The position numbers were made by a program, and so were the translations under genes. Below are positions 1-9,019 of a stretch of 64,000 nucleotides of DNA, one piece after another. Numbering within the stretch: the stretch's first letter is position 1; the number at the start of each line of letters is the position of its first letter. Origin of the DNA: Henckelia pumila (lineage: Eukaryota; Streptophyta; Magnoliopsida; Lamiales; Gesneriaceae); assembly GCF_033568475.1 (NCBI RefSeq), contig NC_133122.1, positions 162,900,130 to 162,964,129 of the forward strand, given 5' to 3'. The notes below the pieces were generated by a model. That model was not told where the DNA came from. It saw nothing but the letters and a program-made list of their open reading frames with translations, and ran no database searches.

Positions 1-841
1 TCACAACAAAACCAAGAAAAACAAGCTCTTTCGTACAAAATAGACATTTTTTCAAGTTAGCATACAAGTGTTCAGCTTTTAGTGTGATTAGCGCAATTCT
101 CAAGTGTTCAACATGCTCATTCAACCTTTTGCTATACACTAAAATATCATCAAAATAAACCACAACAAATTTTCCAATGTAAGCACGCCAAACATGATTC
201 ATCAACCTCATAAAATTACTAGGTGCATTAGTTAACCCAAAAGGCATAACCAACCACTCATACAACTCATACTTAGTTTTGAAAGTCGTTTTCCACTCAT
301 CACTCTCTCTCATTCGAATTTGATGATAACCACTTTTAAGATCAATTTTACTAAAAATATTAGAACCATGCAACTCATCCAAAATATCATCTAGTCTAGG
401 AATAGGATGTTTATACTTGATGGTAATGTTGTTAATGGCTCTACAATCCACACACATTTTCCATGAACCATCTTTCTTAGGAACTAATAAAACAGGCATA
501 GCACAAAGAGACATGGATTCACGCACAAAACCTTTGTCTAAAAGTTCACTTACCTACCTTTGTAGCTCTTTAGTCTCCTCCGGATTACTCCTATAAGCTG
601 GACGATTTGGCAATGCACTTCCAGGCACATGATCAATTAGATGCTCAATTTCCCTCAAAGGTGGTAATCCTTGAGGTAGATCCTCCGGAAATAAATCTTC
701 AAATTCCTGCAAGAGGAAAACAACACAGCTCGGAAGATTTCCAGTTATATCACTTGTATTAAGGAGAATCTCCTTATAGAAAATCAACACAAGTGGAGTA
801 TGCACATGTAAAATCTCTCGTAACTCACTCTTTTGGGTCAT
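1..841 (-). pseudogene. Reverse transcriptase segment of CRM-like pol
   Basis: RNA-directed DNA polymerase that copies the element's RNA into DNA. The minus-strand translation from 841 downward shows the RT N-terminus (FEDLFPEDLPQGLPPLREIEH), then [11 protein letters not shown] around 480-430, FGLTNAP around 240-210 and the catalytic YFDD around 150. The YFDD is intact. A TAG at about 554-556, between ELQR and VSELLDKG, interrupts the frame and is explained by CAG to TAG. The reading continues beyond base 1. Confidence 0.8.
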
Positions 842-1116
842 ATATATTTTTTTATCGGCCTTTTTTCTTTCAATTTTTTTTCATCTTTTTTTCTTTCATT
901 TTTTTTTCTAAGGTCATCTCACTTTTTTGTTCACTCTTTTTTTTCGGCCTCTTCTTTCTTTTTATTTTTCAAATGATCCTCCAACACTTGCTTTGGAGTC
1001 ATATGCAACAATACAATAGACTCTTTTTTCATTACAAAGGAATATTTATTTTTGAAACCATCATGTGTCACTCTCCTATTATATTGCCATGGTCTACCCA
1101 ACAAAACATGACAAGC
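842..1116 (-). other. Purine-rich linker between protease and RT
   Basis: The plus strand is almost all pyrimidine here, with several runs of 8-9 T. On the minus strand it reads as a Lys/Glu-rich linker (stretches such as MKEKKMKK) with several stop codons. Charged linkers between protease and RT are common in this gypsy group. There is no separate gene; the plus-strand open frame at 793-1167 is a low-complexity artefact. Confidence 0.6.
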
Positions 1117-1545
1117 TTACATAGGCACCACATCACACAACACTTCATCCTCACACTTCTCAATTGAAAAAGGTACCACAACTTGCTTATTCACTCTCAC
1201 CTCCAAAATATCATTAAACCACTGCAACCTATATGGTTGAAGATGCTTCAAAGTAGGCAAACTCAATTTTTCAATAAGCTCATTACTCGTCACATTGGTA
1301 CAACTATCCCCATCAATGATGACACTACACACTTTGTTTTTCACAAAACACCCAGTATGAAACAAATTTTTTCTTTTATTTTCTTCTTCCTCCTTTTGTT
1401 GCACATTCAACACTCTCCTAGACACCAACAACTCTCCAACAACCGCATCACATCCCTCATCATCGGGATCCTCCAACGCAAGAATATAATCATAATTCTC
1501 CTCCTCACTCTCCGACTCAAACTCACCACAAGCATTCACAATCAT
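1117..1545 (-). pseudogene. Aspartic protease domain of CRM-like pol
   Basis: The minus-strand translation has a Glu/Asp-rich start, a region ending CFVKNKVCSVIIDGDSCTN, then LPTLKHLQPYRLQWFND and EDEVLCDVVPM. In this group the retroviral-type D-T/S-G-A active site is usually replaced by DGGSCTN; here it reads DGDSCTN, so one glycine is changed. The frame ends in the purine-rich linker. It overlaps the gag C-terminal frame at 1523-1756 in another frame, which indicates a frameshift. Confidence 0.7.
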
Positions 1546-2577
1546 AATTTTTTATTTCGACACTGACTAGCAATATGACCAACACCTTGACATCTAAAGC
1601 ATTTGATATCTCTAGAACAATTAATAGGAGTTTCAAATTTACCTTGAACTCCTTGCTTTGGTGTCTCTTGCTTAGTGTCGATTTTTGGTTTGGCCACCGG
1701 CTTGACATCCTCTCATTTACCAACTCTTGGACGCCAAGGAGTAGAAGAACCTCCAACAGTAGTGTTTCGACCCATGTCTCTTCTTTTGAGTTGTTGTTCC
1801 ACTTTCATGGCAATTTGCACCATCTCTTCAAGATCCATGCAATGTCTAAGATCCACTTGGTCTTGAATCTCCCTATTCAAACCACATAAGAAACGAGCCA
1901 TAGTTGCTTCACGATCCTCTTTAATATTAGCCCGAATCATCGTAACCTCCAACTCCTTGAAATAATCCTCTACACTCTTTGAACCTTGCTTCAAATTCTA
2001 TAGCCACCTAAACATGTCACGATAGTAGTAATTCGGCACAAATCTCTTCCGTATAATTTTTTTCTTCTAGTCCCATGTATCAACAGGACGCTCTCGATTC
2101 CTTCTCTTAGACATAAAAAGATGATCCCACCAAATAAGAGCATACTCCACGAACTCCACAATCGCCAATTTTATTTTTTTAATCACTGTAGTTGTGGCAG
2201 TCAAATATGGACTCCACTTTCATCTCCCACTCAAAATAACCCTCCGGATCAGATTTCTCATGGAATGAAGGAATCTTCATCTTAATCCCACTAATATTCC
2301 CATCCTCTTGACCCACTTCAATGTATCTCCCTCTCACCGCTCCCCTTCTATTTCTTTCACCCTCATGAGCCCTCCTATTTCTACCTCAATTTTCATCCAA
2401 ACTCTCTTCATCCTCACCACCATCATCCTCTTCTTTAAATACTTTATTTTTATTCTTACCACCCCCACTAATTTCAAGCTTATCTAACTTCTCATGTATT
2501 GGCCCCAAAGCTGCCATCATCATCTTGGTCAATTCATCCATTTGACCTTGAGAAAAAATTTGGCTAGAAGAACTCAT
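1523..2577 (-). pseudogene. gag region of CRM-like element (broken)
   Basis: Structural capsid protein. Three minus-strand pieces are recognisable. 2577-2386 (MSSSSQIFSQGQMDELTK, then an Asp/Glu-rich stretch) is the N-terminus. 1994-1713 carries the capsid helices (KSVEDYFKELEVTMIRANIK, FLCGLNREIQDQVDL). 1756-1523 holds the region before the zinc knuckle. About 390 bases between 2385 and 1995 have gag similarity but many stops. The pieces lie in different frames, so the gene is dead. Confidence 0.7.
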
Positions 2578-3126
2578 TTCACCTGCAAGAAAATGTTAGT
2601 AATAAAATTTCTCACCTAAAATCTCACAAGTCACTCCAAAGGAATTCACTCAATCACTCTTTTTTTTCACTAAAAATTTGTGTAGAAGGCTTTTTGCTTT
2701 GTGTGAAAGTGAATCAAACTCTCAAGTTCACAACTTGTGGACACTTGAAGATTGACTCTCGAAGATTGACAAAAACAAGAAGAATAAATTTATGGACTTG
2801 AATTTTTGACTTGCACCCAAGGATGAACAAGAGAAAAATAATTGACCACAAGTTATCTTGCTTTTTCTATATATTTTTTTTTTGAAGCTTTTCTGTCTTT
2901 CTTTTGTTTTTAACCAACTTTTCGCTTTTTTTTTTGAAATTTTCGATTTTTTTTTCTTTTTTTTAATTTTTCGAGCACAAGACACAAAAACTTGGGAGAC
3001 AAGATTGACACAGAAATGAATTAGAAATTTGAAATAGAATAGACTCAGATGAAGGACGAAATATGAAGAGCGAAGAATATGAAGAACACGAAGAACGAAA
3101 AGATATGATACTTACTTGATTCAAAA
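2578..3126 (-). other. 5' untranslated leader of CRM-like element
   Basis: Non-coding stretch between the primer site and gag on the minus strand. It has several T-rich tracts on the plus strand (2870-2970) and short repeats of a GAAGAAC type near 3060-3100. No independent gene is seen. Confidence 0.55.
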
Positions 3127-3143
3127 CCTTGGCTTTTATACCA
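3127..3143 (-). other. Primer binding site (tRNA-iMet type)
   Basis: On the minus strand this reads TGGTATAAAAGCCAAGG, close to the usual plant initiator-tRNA primer site (TGGTATCAGAGCC...). It lies 2-3 nt inside the proposed LTR end at 3146, which fixes the minus orientation of the element. Confidence 0.7.
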
Positions 3144-3145
3144 AC

Positions 3146-4090
3146 TGATATTAATTCTCATTGTATGGAAGGCAAACACGATTATAAATGAATCGTACCC
3201 TCAATCCAATAGACAAAAAAGAAGTCAAATAAATTTCCCCTTGAAACAAGTAAAACTTTGGATTATTCACCTCTAGTTTACTTGAAACTAGCAACAAATA
3301 ATCACAAACGAAAACAATTATTTTCAACAGAACCTTCAGAAAACTTGTTTATGACAATTCACGAAGAAAAACAATCGACAAACGCCACAAAGTCAAAAAC
3401 TTTGATAAGTTTGATTTTTGGATAAGCAAAAGCTTGATAAAATTCTAGAGATAATTTTAATTGATTAATATCAAAATCTGAATTCTTAATTGTATTGAAT
3501 AATGAGAAATATAGTGTTATATATTGTTTACAACTCAAAATAATAAAAGATAATGCAAAAAATATCAGAAAGATATCATACAAAGTTTCTTAGTAGACTT
3601 AAAACTCTCAAAAATAGGAAAATAATATCAAAATATCAAAATTCCACACACACACACAAACATGCCGAGAGTGTATTTTTTCTCGAAAAAACTCGCTTGC
3701 TCGAGCGGACTAAATTCTCGCTCGAGCGAGGAAAACTCTGCCTCGTAATTTCTTCTGCGCTCTCTCGAGCGGACTTTATGCTCGCTCGAGCGAGAAACAC
3801 TCTGCCCGAGAATTCTTAAGGAGCTCGCTCGAGCGGACAAATGTTGCACTCGGGCGAGATGTGTTCTACCCCAAATGTATTTTCTTCACTCTTTTCAACT
3901 TTTAACACATGGACGCATAGGCAAAGTCCCAAATTGGTCTTCAATGTTTCCAACACCCTCTCGATAGTTTAGCATCATATTTTGAAGTGCATCCTTGAAC
4001 GTTTTAGCTTGACCTCTCGTAACTGTTCCTCTAGAAATTTCCAACGGATCCTTAGCCACATGATCAACATGCGAGCTATCCATGATCGCA
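3146..4090 (-). repeat. 5' LTR of CRM-like element
   Basis: The inner end (TAATATCA on the minus strand) abuts the primer site. The outer end lies somewhere between 3907 and about 4095. The longer version is favoured because 4080-3895 encodes a gypsy polyprotein tail (SRGTVTRGQAKTFKDALQ) foreign to the Del/Tekay-like integrase it is joined to. In CRM elements the pol 3' end is known to extend into the LTR. U3 carries a palindrome cluster (3692-3860). A TATA-like TATATAAC lies near 3520 on the minus strand. The partner LTR is outside the window, so the ends are unproven. Confidence 0.5.
3692..3860 (-). promoter_or_regulatory. Palindrome cluster CTCGCTCGAGCG(AG/GAC) in U3
   Basis: Three doublets of a CTCGAGCG-centred palindrome. 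In each, a copy ending CGAGCGGAC is followed after a short spacer by a copy ending GAGCGAG; the third doublet is degraded. The doublets are spaced about 60 nt apart and are followed by a CTCTGCC-like word. The cluster lies upstream of the TATA-like box near 3520 on the minus strand. Function as an enhancer-like or structural element is inferred. Confidence 0.6.
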
Positions 4091-4330
4091 TCAAGAATGC
4101 TCAGTGGTATTTCCACGTATGACAAATCATGCTCAAGTTGGAAATCTGTCGGATGCAGAATGTGTGACGCATCTGCAACATACTGACGGAGTAATGAGAC
4201 ATGTAACACATTGTGAATGATGGAGAGGTATGGTGGTAACACAAAAAAATAAGCCACATCTCCAACCTTCTCTAGAATCTCGAACATACCAATGAATCTA
4301 GGCGCTTACTTTCCCTTTAGACTGAACCTG
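4090..4330 (-). pseudogene. Integrase C-terminal tail, Del/Tekay-like
   Basis: The minus-strand translation ILEKVGDVAYFFVLPP, then HNVLHVSLLRQYVADASH and YVEIPLSILD matches the region between integrase and chromodomain of Del/Tekay elements. After ILD the sequence changes to an unrelated polyprotein tail, marking the junction with the CRM-like LTR. The chromodomain-like end is therefore absent from this copy. Confidence 0.65.
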
Positions 4331-4346
4331 ATCACCTTACGAAAAT

Positions 4347-4691
4347 TCAATACTCACAGAAAACATGTTCTCTCGTCTCGAAATTCAATGTTCTACGCTT
4401 GGTGTTAGCATAGCAGGCCTGCCTGTCTTGTGCTGTCTTGATCCTATTGTTGATCAACTCTGCTTGAGTGAACAAGTACTTCAAACTCTTGTGGTCCGAA
4501 AAGAACTTGAACTGCTCACCATACAGATAATGACGCCAAACCATCAGTTCAAACACAATTGTTGCAAGCTCTAGATCGAGCACTGGGTATTTCTCTTCGT
4601 GGGTCTTTAGCTGTCTAGAACCATAGGCAACCACATGCTCATTCTGCATCAACCAACCCAACCCTTGAAGAGATTCATCGGTATAGACCAC
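4347..4691 (-). pseudogene. RNase H joined to integrase tail by internal deletion
   Basis: The 114-residue minus-strand frame begins with RNase H ([56 protein letters not shown]). At about residue 82 it switches to [19 protein letters not shown], which in intact elements lies after the integrase core. The rest of RNase H and the whole zinc and DDE core are gone, yet the frame stays open across the junction. The element copy is non-functional. Confidence 0.75.
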
Positions 4692-5071
4692 ATAGCCTCC
4701 GGGTCCACATGGTAATTCAAGAACAGGTGCGGTAGTCTATCGACACCTCAACTCGTAAAAGCTTTGCTCACACTCACTTGACCAAACAAAAGGAATATAT
4801 TTCCTTGTCAGCTGTGTCAATGGTTTAGCAATCCATGATAAATTCTCAATAAATCACCGATAATAGTATGCTAAACCCAAAAGGCTATGAATCTCTGAAG
4901 TTGTACTCGGACGCGACCAATTCAATATGGCTTCAGTCATTCTCGGGTCTACTGATACACCCTCCCGAGAAATTACATGACCAAGAATTACTAATCAATC
5001 CAAAACTCTCACTTACTGAACATGGCATATAACTTCTTCTCTCGGAAAATCTGCATTACAAGCCTCAAGTG

Positions 5072-5326
5072 CTACGCATGCTCGTCAACACTACATGAAT
5101 AGACCAAAATGTCTTCAATAAAGACCACGACAAACTTGTCTATATAATCACGGAATACTCTGTTAATCAAATCCATGAACGTTGCAGGTGCGTTCGTCAA
5201 CCCAAAATGCATCACTAAGAAATCGTAGTGAACATACCTTGTACGAAATGCTGTCTTTGAAACATCTGCATTCAAACATGCAACTGATGATATCCTGACC
5301 TCAAATCAATCTTGGAATACACAGAG
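5072..5326 (-). pseudogene. RT C-terminal half with altered active site
   Basis: The minus-strand translation [53 protein letters not shown] is the RT palm. The usual x-x-D-D reads F-I-E-D: the first catalytic aspartate is glutamate, so polymerase activity is not expected. It is continuous with 15990-16371 once the LARD is removed. The stretch 4692-5071, between this and RNase H, is pol sequence full of stops. Confidence 0.75.
5322..5326. repeat. Target site duplication cagag (left, LARD)
   Basis: cagag at 5322-5326 is repeated at 15990-15994 on the other side of the element. Five bases is the usual gypsy integrase spacing. Confidence 0.9.
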
Positions 5327-5476
5327 TGAAACGACCCTAACCTCTATGCTTTATTTAATTTAAAGGAAATTACGGATTTATAAAAATTTTGCCATGACTT
5401 GTTTGCAAAGCAAACAAGCCATCTTAACCCAGTCAGCAGTTCAAGTAAGGAAAAGCAACTGACGTAAAACTTAAGT

Positions 5477-5651
5477 GCGTTAAACATAAACATGCAATCC
5501 TAGTAACCACCTCCCGGTTACAGCATAAAGTAAACTAAGGAATTTAAAAGAGTGCGTTAAACATAAACATGCAATCCTAGTAACCACCTCCCGGTTATAG
5601 CATAAAGTAAACTAAGGAATTTAAAAGAGTGCGTTAAACATAAACATGCAT
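5477..5651. repeat. 77-bp tandem repeat inside LARD LTR
   Basis: The unit begins gcgttaaacataaacatgca and recurs at 5477, 5554 and (partial) 5631. The same 2.3-copy array lies in the other LTR near 12463-12637, so the duplication predates insertion. The conserved ccacctcccggtta core sits in the middle of each unit. Confidence 0.85.
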
Positions 5652-6303
5652 AGGTGATGGCATACTACAAATCATCAACTGTAGCACAGGGAATACACAT
5701 CCTGGCTAAAAACACTGTAAGTACTCAAATAACTCTTCATTATTACATAACAGAGTAAATATGCGGAAAACTTAAACATGCAATAGCGACGGTCATTGGG
5801 CTTCGCACTACCAGTGGCCTCAACCCAGTGGATCCTGCCCCTCCATCGCCTCAACATAAAACTCATCACCTGCAATCAAACAAGCGTAGTAAGTCTAAAG
5901 ACTCAACAAGCATAAACAGTTGAATATCAAGGTTTAAAAATAGATGATGCTTTACTCAAACTATGATACTTAGTATACTTTTGAACTTTAACTGTAAATA
6001 TGCATGAAACTAGAGTGTATAGGAAACATGCATTGATGAACTCACGCTATAGAAGACTTTCAACTTTCTTGACATAAACCTCATGCTTTACTTAACCTCA
6101 TACTTTTCTTAACCTCATGCATGACTGACTGACATCAACGTAAGACGAGTCAAACTGAAACTTTAAACTTTAACTTTTAAACTTCTCTTTTCTTTTTCCT
6201 CTTAGAAATCAGTTCCTTGATTTGTGACCCTCTGTTTCGATCATGATCATGGCTGCAGTGCACTATGCCGGCAAGACGACGAGATTTCTCCCGACGAACT
6301 TAA

Positions 6304-6410
6304 CCCCTCTGTGGCAAGGAGACCGAGATTGCTCCCGATCCCACATTGCCCCTCTATGACAAGGAGACCGAGATCGCTCCCGATCCCACATTGCCCCTCT
6401 GTGGGTAGGG
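6304..6410. repeat. 45-bp tandem repeat inside LARD LTR
   Basis: The unit begins cccctct(g/a)tg and contains aaggagaccgagat(t/c)gctc. Copies start at 6304, 6349 and (partial) 6394. The other LTR carries the same array about 6.99 kb downstream. Confidence 0.8.
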
Positions 6411-7618
6411 TAGACAAGATGTCTCTTGCTCCCTACCTAAACCTCTGTAACCTCTTGGTGAGTAGACCGAGGCATCCTCCAGCCTAACAACACCCCTCTT
6501 TGTCACAAACAAATCACTTCATTCAAAAACATTTACTTTCTTTTCCTTTTCATTCATTAAGACTCGACTCACACCTTTTTAATCATGCATACATGAAAAG
6601 ACCTCCTTTCACTTTATTTTTCTCAAGAACATGCCATATGCACACGAACATGCAACCTTTAAGATGTGAGACTCAACTCAATTATGCTTTGGCATGCAAG
6701 ACTCAAAGAGACTTTCTTTAAATTTTTCTTTGGCATCAAGAATAAGACTCACACACCCGAACGTGCAACTTCAAGAATGAGACTCGACTCCATTGCATGT
6801 GAGAACGATGAGCGAGTGGCTGCCCCTAACCCTCAAGACTTTACTCTTTTGCCAAAGTCCTAACTTTTCAACTTAGACCGAGCAAGAAAACTGAAAAACC
6901 CTTTTTCTCACTCATGCCTTAACCAAAACCCGTCCCGCTTGAACCGACACATTCCTAACTCTTAAAATTTACCATATGACCAGGTTTCAACTTCCTTTGA
7001 CCTCTTATACAAAATGCCAAACAACCCATCCCGGACAGCCCACTTTTGACTATAAATTTCTGCACCGACACTTAAACTTCAAAAATTCATAACTTATTGA
7101 ATACTTATCCGAATTAAGCCCATTTTATACCGACACGACCGCAACGTCATGAACTAAACTTAGGACAAAACAGAATCGACACAGACCTCGACCAGGAAAC
7201 TGCCCTGCCCCGAATTCAGACTGCCCTGTCCAAACTAGACACCTCAAATGCCCTACTAGTTTGTGAAACCTTCACCAATCATGCACCCTTGCTTCTAAGA
7301 CCACTCCAATCCATCAAACACACTTAAAACCATCTCTTAGGACTTACATCAAATACTTGGGCAGCCCACTTCTTCACTTCGACATCACATATCAAAATTT
7401 ACATGATTTTGCACCAAAAAGTGGCAACCTCAAGAGCAAACAATCAAGACCAATGCAATACATCAAAATGCTTCAAACACACTTCATTTCCATCCCTTAC
7501 ACATGTAAATTTTCGAAATAGGGCACACCAATTTCTGGAAATTCGAAATTTACTTCATGCATGCAAAATGACTTAAGCTTTCCAACACAACTCACCATTT
7601 ATCAACTTAAAACTCAAT

Positions 7619-7948
7619 CTAATGCATAAATTCGAAAATCCCACATAAAAATCTAAAATTCCAGAAATGTATCAAGTCATACATGCTAAAAATCATAGTC
7701 ATTTCGAAATTTAAAAAGAAGCTAGGAGCAAATACATAATAGCTTGATTGAAAGCCCAAGAAAAGTCTACACTTGCCTTCCAATCTTTTACCAAGAGAAT
7801 TCGAAAATAAAAGGGAGAAGAGGGCTGGACACAATCTAAACTCCAAGCTAAGCTCCTTGTGAAGCTTCTCCGGTGGTGTAGGCCGCGGTGGGAGGCGGCG
7901 CCGGCGGCTAGAGGTGGAAGAGAGGGGTTGGCCGAGAGGGAGCTCCAA
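7619..7948 (-). other. Conserved open frame without ATG in LARD LTR
   Basis: A 109-codon minus-strand frame (arginine- and proline-rich start SSTSSRRRRLPPRPTPPEK) is open in both LTRs (also 14602-14931) with a single visible residue change (RPT/PPT). The frame has no ATG; the track start is a TTG. It follows a GC-rich leader in what may be the transcribed R/U5 region. Coding function is unsupported; it could be leader RNA or a captured gene fragment. Confidence 0.35.
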
Positions 7949-9004
7949 GAAGAGAGGAAGGGGGCGGCTCTAGAGTTTAGGAGGGGATAGGGTTTTAATT
8001 TTTGTGTTATAAAATATTTGAGTGAGAAATAATGAGAGTGAAAATGTGTGTGTAGTGTTTTAAAGTTGCTTTTCTACTATTAAAAGTACTACTTGTACTA
8101 TTACAACTTTTTACCTCCAACTTTTTCACCTTTAAAAACTCCTAAGTTTAAAATTTTCAACTCTCAACATTTTTAAATAAAATTACACTAGCCCGGATTT
8201 AATAAAACCCTATTTTATGAAAAGTCTAGGAATAAATCCAAGAAAATAATAAATTTGCTTTTCGACCCCTTAAAAGTTTAAAATTTACATTTTTTTGGCC
8301 AAAATCCCTTTTTTCTTCTAACTTAAAATCTTTAAAAAAAACGAAAGTCTTGATAATATACCACCGAAGCCCACCATCGTCGCCTGCCGGGACAGAAACT
8401 CACTAAACTAACAATTCAAGGCATTTTATTCAAATAAATCAAGCAATGATATCTTTAACTAAAACTTAAACAATTAACTTTAACAAATTAAAAACATACA
8501 TACTGAAAATAAATTTTAGGCATGAATATTTAAATCATGGAAATTCCAGGCACTACATAAACACTAACTTAGAAATTAAAATCAACAATTTAAATATTTT
8601 GATGTCGGAACAATAATTAAGATTTTTAAATAATAAGCAGAGCGATTAAAATAATTTAAATAAACTAGACAAACGATTAAAAGTCATTTAAATAAACGCA
8701 CTAACGGCATAAAAACCTTTAAAATGATTTAGACAGATAACGACTTAAAAATAATTAAGCTAAATATTTAAAATCATTTAAATGAATAAACTAAGCAATT
8801 AAAATAATTTAAATAAGAAAGCTTAAATCTTTACAATACTTAAAACAAGTAAGCTGCACGATAAAAATCATTTGAATAAAGAAACTGAAACAATAAAAAC
8901 ATAACTCACATAAATAATTTAAATCAATTAAAATTAAAGATAATGATCTTAATATTTATTAAATTAATGAATGCGATTTAGTAGATTGGATTACAGGTAC
9001 TACA

Positions 9005-9019
9005 ATTCCTTCCCCCCTT
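9005..9019 (-). other. Polypurine tract of LARD
   Basis: The minus strand reads AAGGGGGGAAGGAAT directly before the LTR start TGTAGTACC. It is preceded by a word, TTTCGAGGACGAAAT, typical of Del/Tekay 3' ends. Confidence 0.85.

Larger units (their letters stand above)
1..4090 (-). mobile_element. CRM-like Ty3/gypsy retrotransposon, partial
   Basis: Reading on the minus strand, the order is LTR (about 4090-3146), primer site (3143-3127), gag (about 2577-1560), protease (about 1545-1117) and RT (841 to 1). The element runs off the left edge, so RNase H, integrase and the second LTR are not in view. The DGDSCTN-type protease, the lysine-rich protease-RT linker and an RT with YFDD suggest a CRM-type chromovirus, but lineage is inferred from family resemblance only. 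Coding sequence is broken by stops and frameshifts. The left part of its LTR joins the integrase C-terminus of another gypsy element near 4085-4095, so it was probably inserted into that element. Confidence 0.75.
5327..9004 (-). repeat. 3' LTR of LARD
   Basis: On the minus strand it begins TGTAGTACCTGTAATCC at 9004 and ends GGGTCGTTTCA at 5327. It differs from the other LTR by scattered substitutions and 1-6-bp indels, which points to recent insertion. It contains a 77-bp tandem repeat near 5477-5651 and a 45-bp tandem repeat near 6304-6400. It also contains a GC-rich stretch (7860-7980) after a TATA-like and AAAACCCTA region on the minus strand. No palindrome-doublet cluster is seen. Confidence 0.88.

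Noticed and set aside
793..1566. Plus-strand open frames across the CRM-like protease and linker
   Set aside because: Low-complexity Phe-rich or shadow translations antisense to recognisable protease and linker.
3692..3860. CRISPR-like array of palindromic repeats
   Set aside because: Eukaryotic DNA. Repeats are inexact doublets with similar, not unique, spacers, and they lie inside an LTR.
5675..6863. Small open frames duplicated at 12662-13844
   Set aside because: They are duplicated only because they lie in the two LTRs of the LARD; no coding features.
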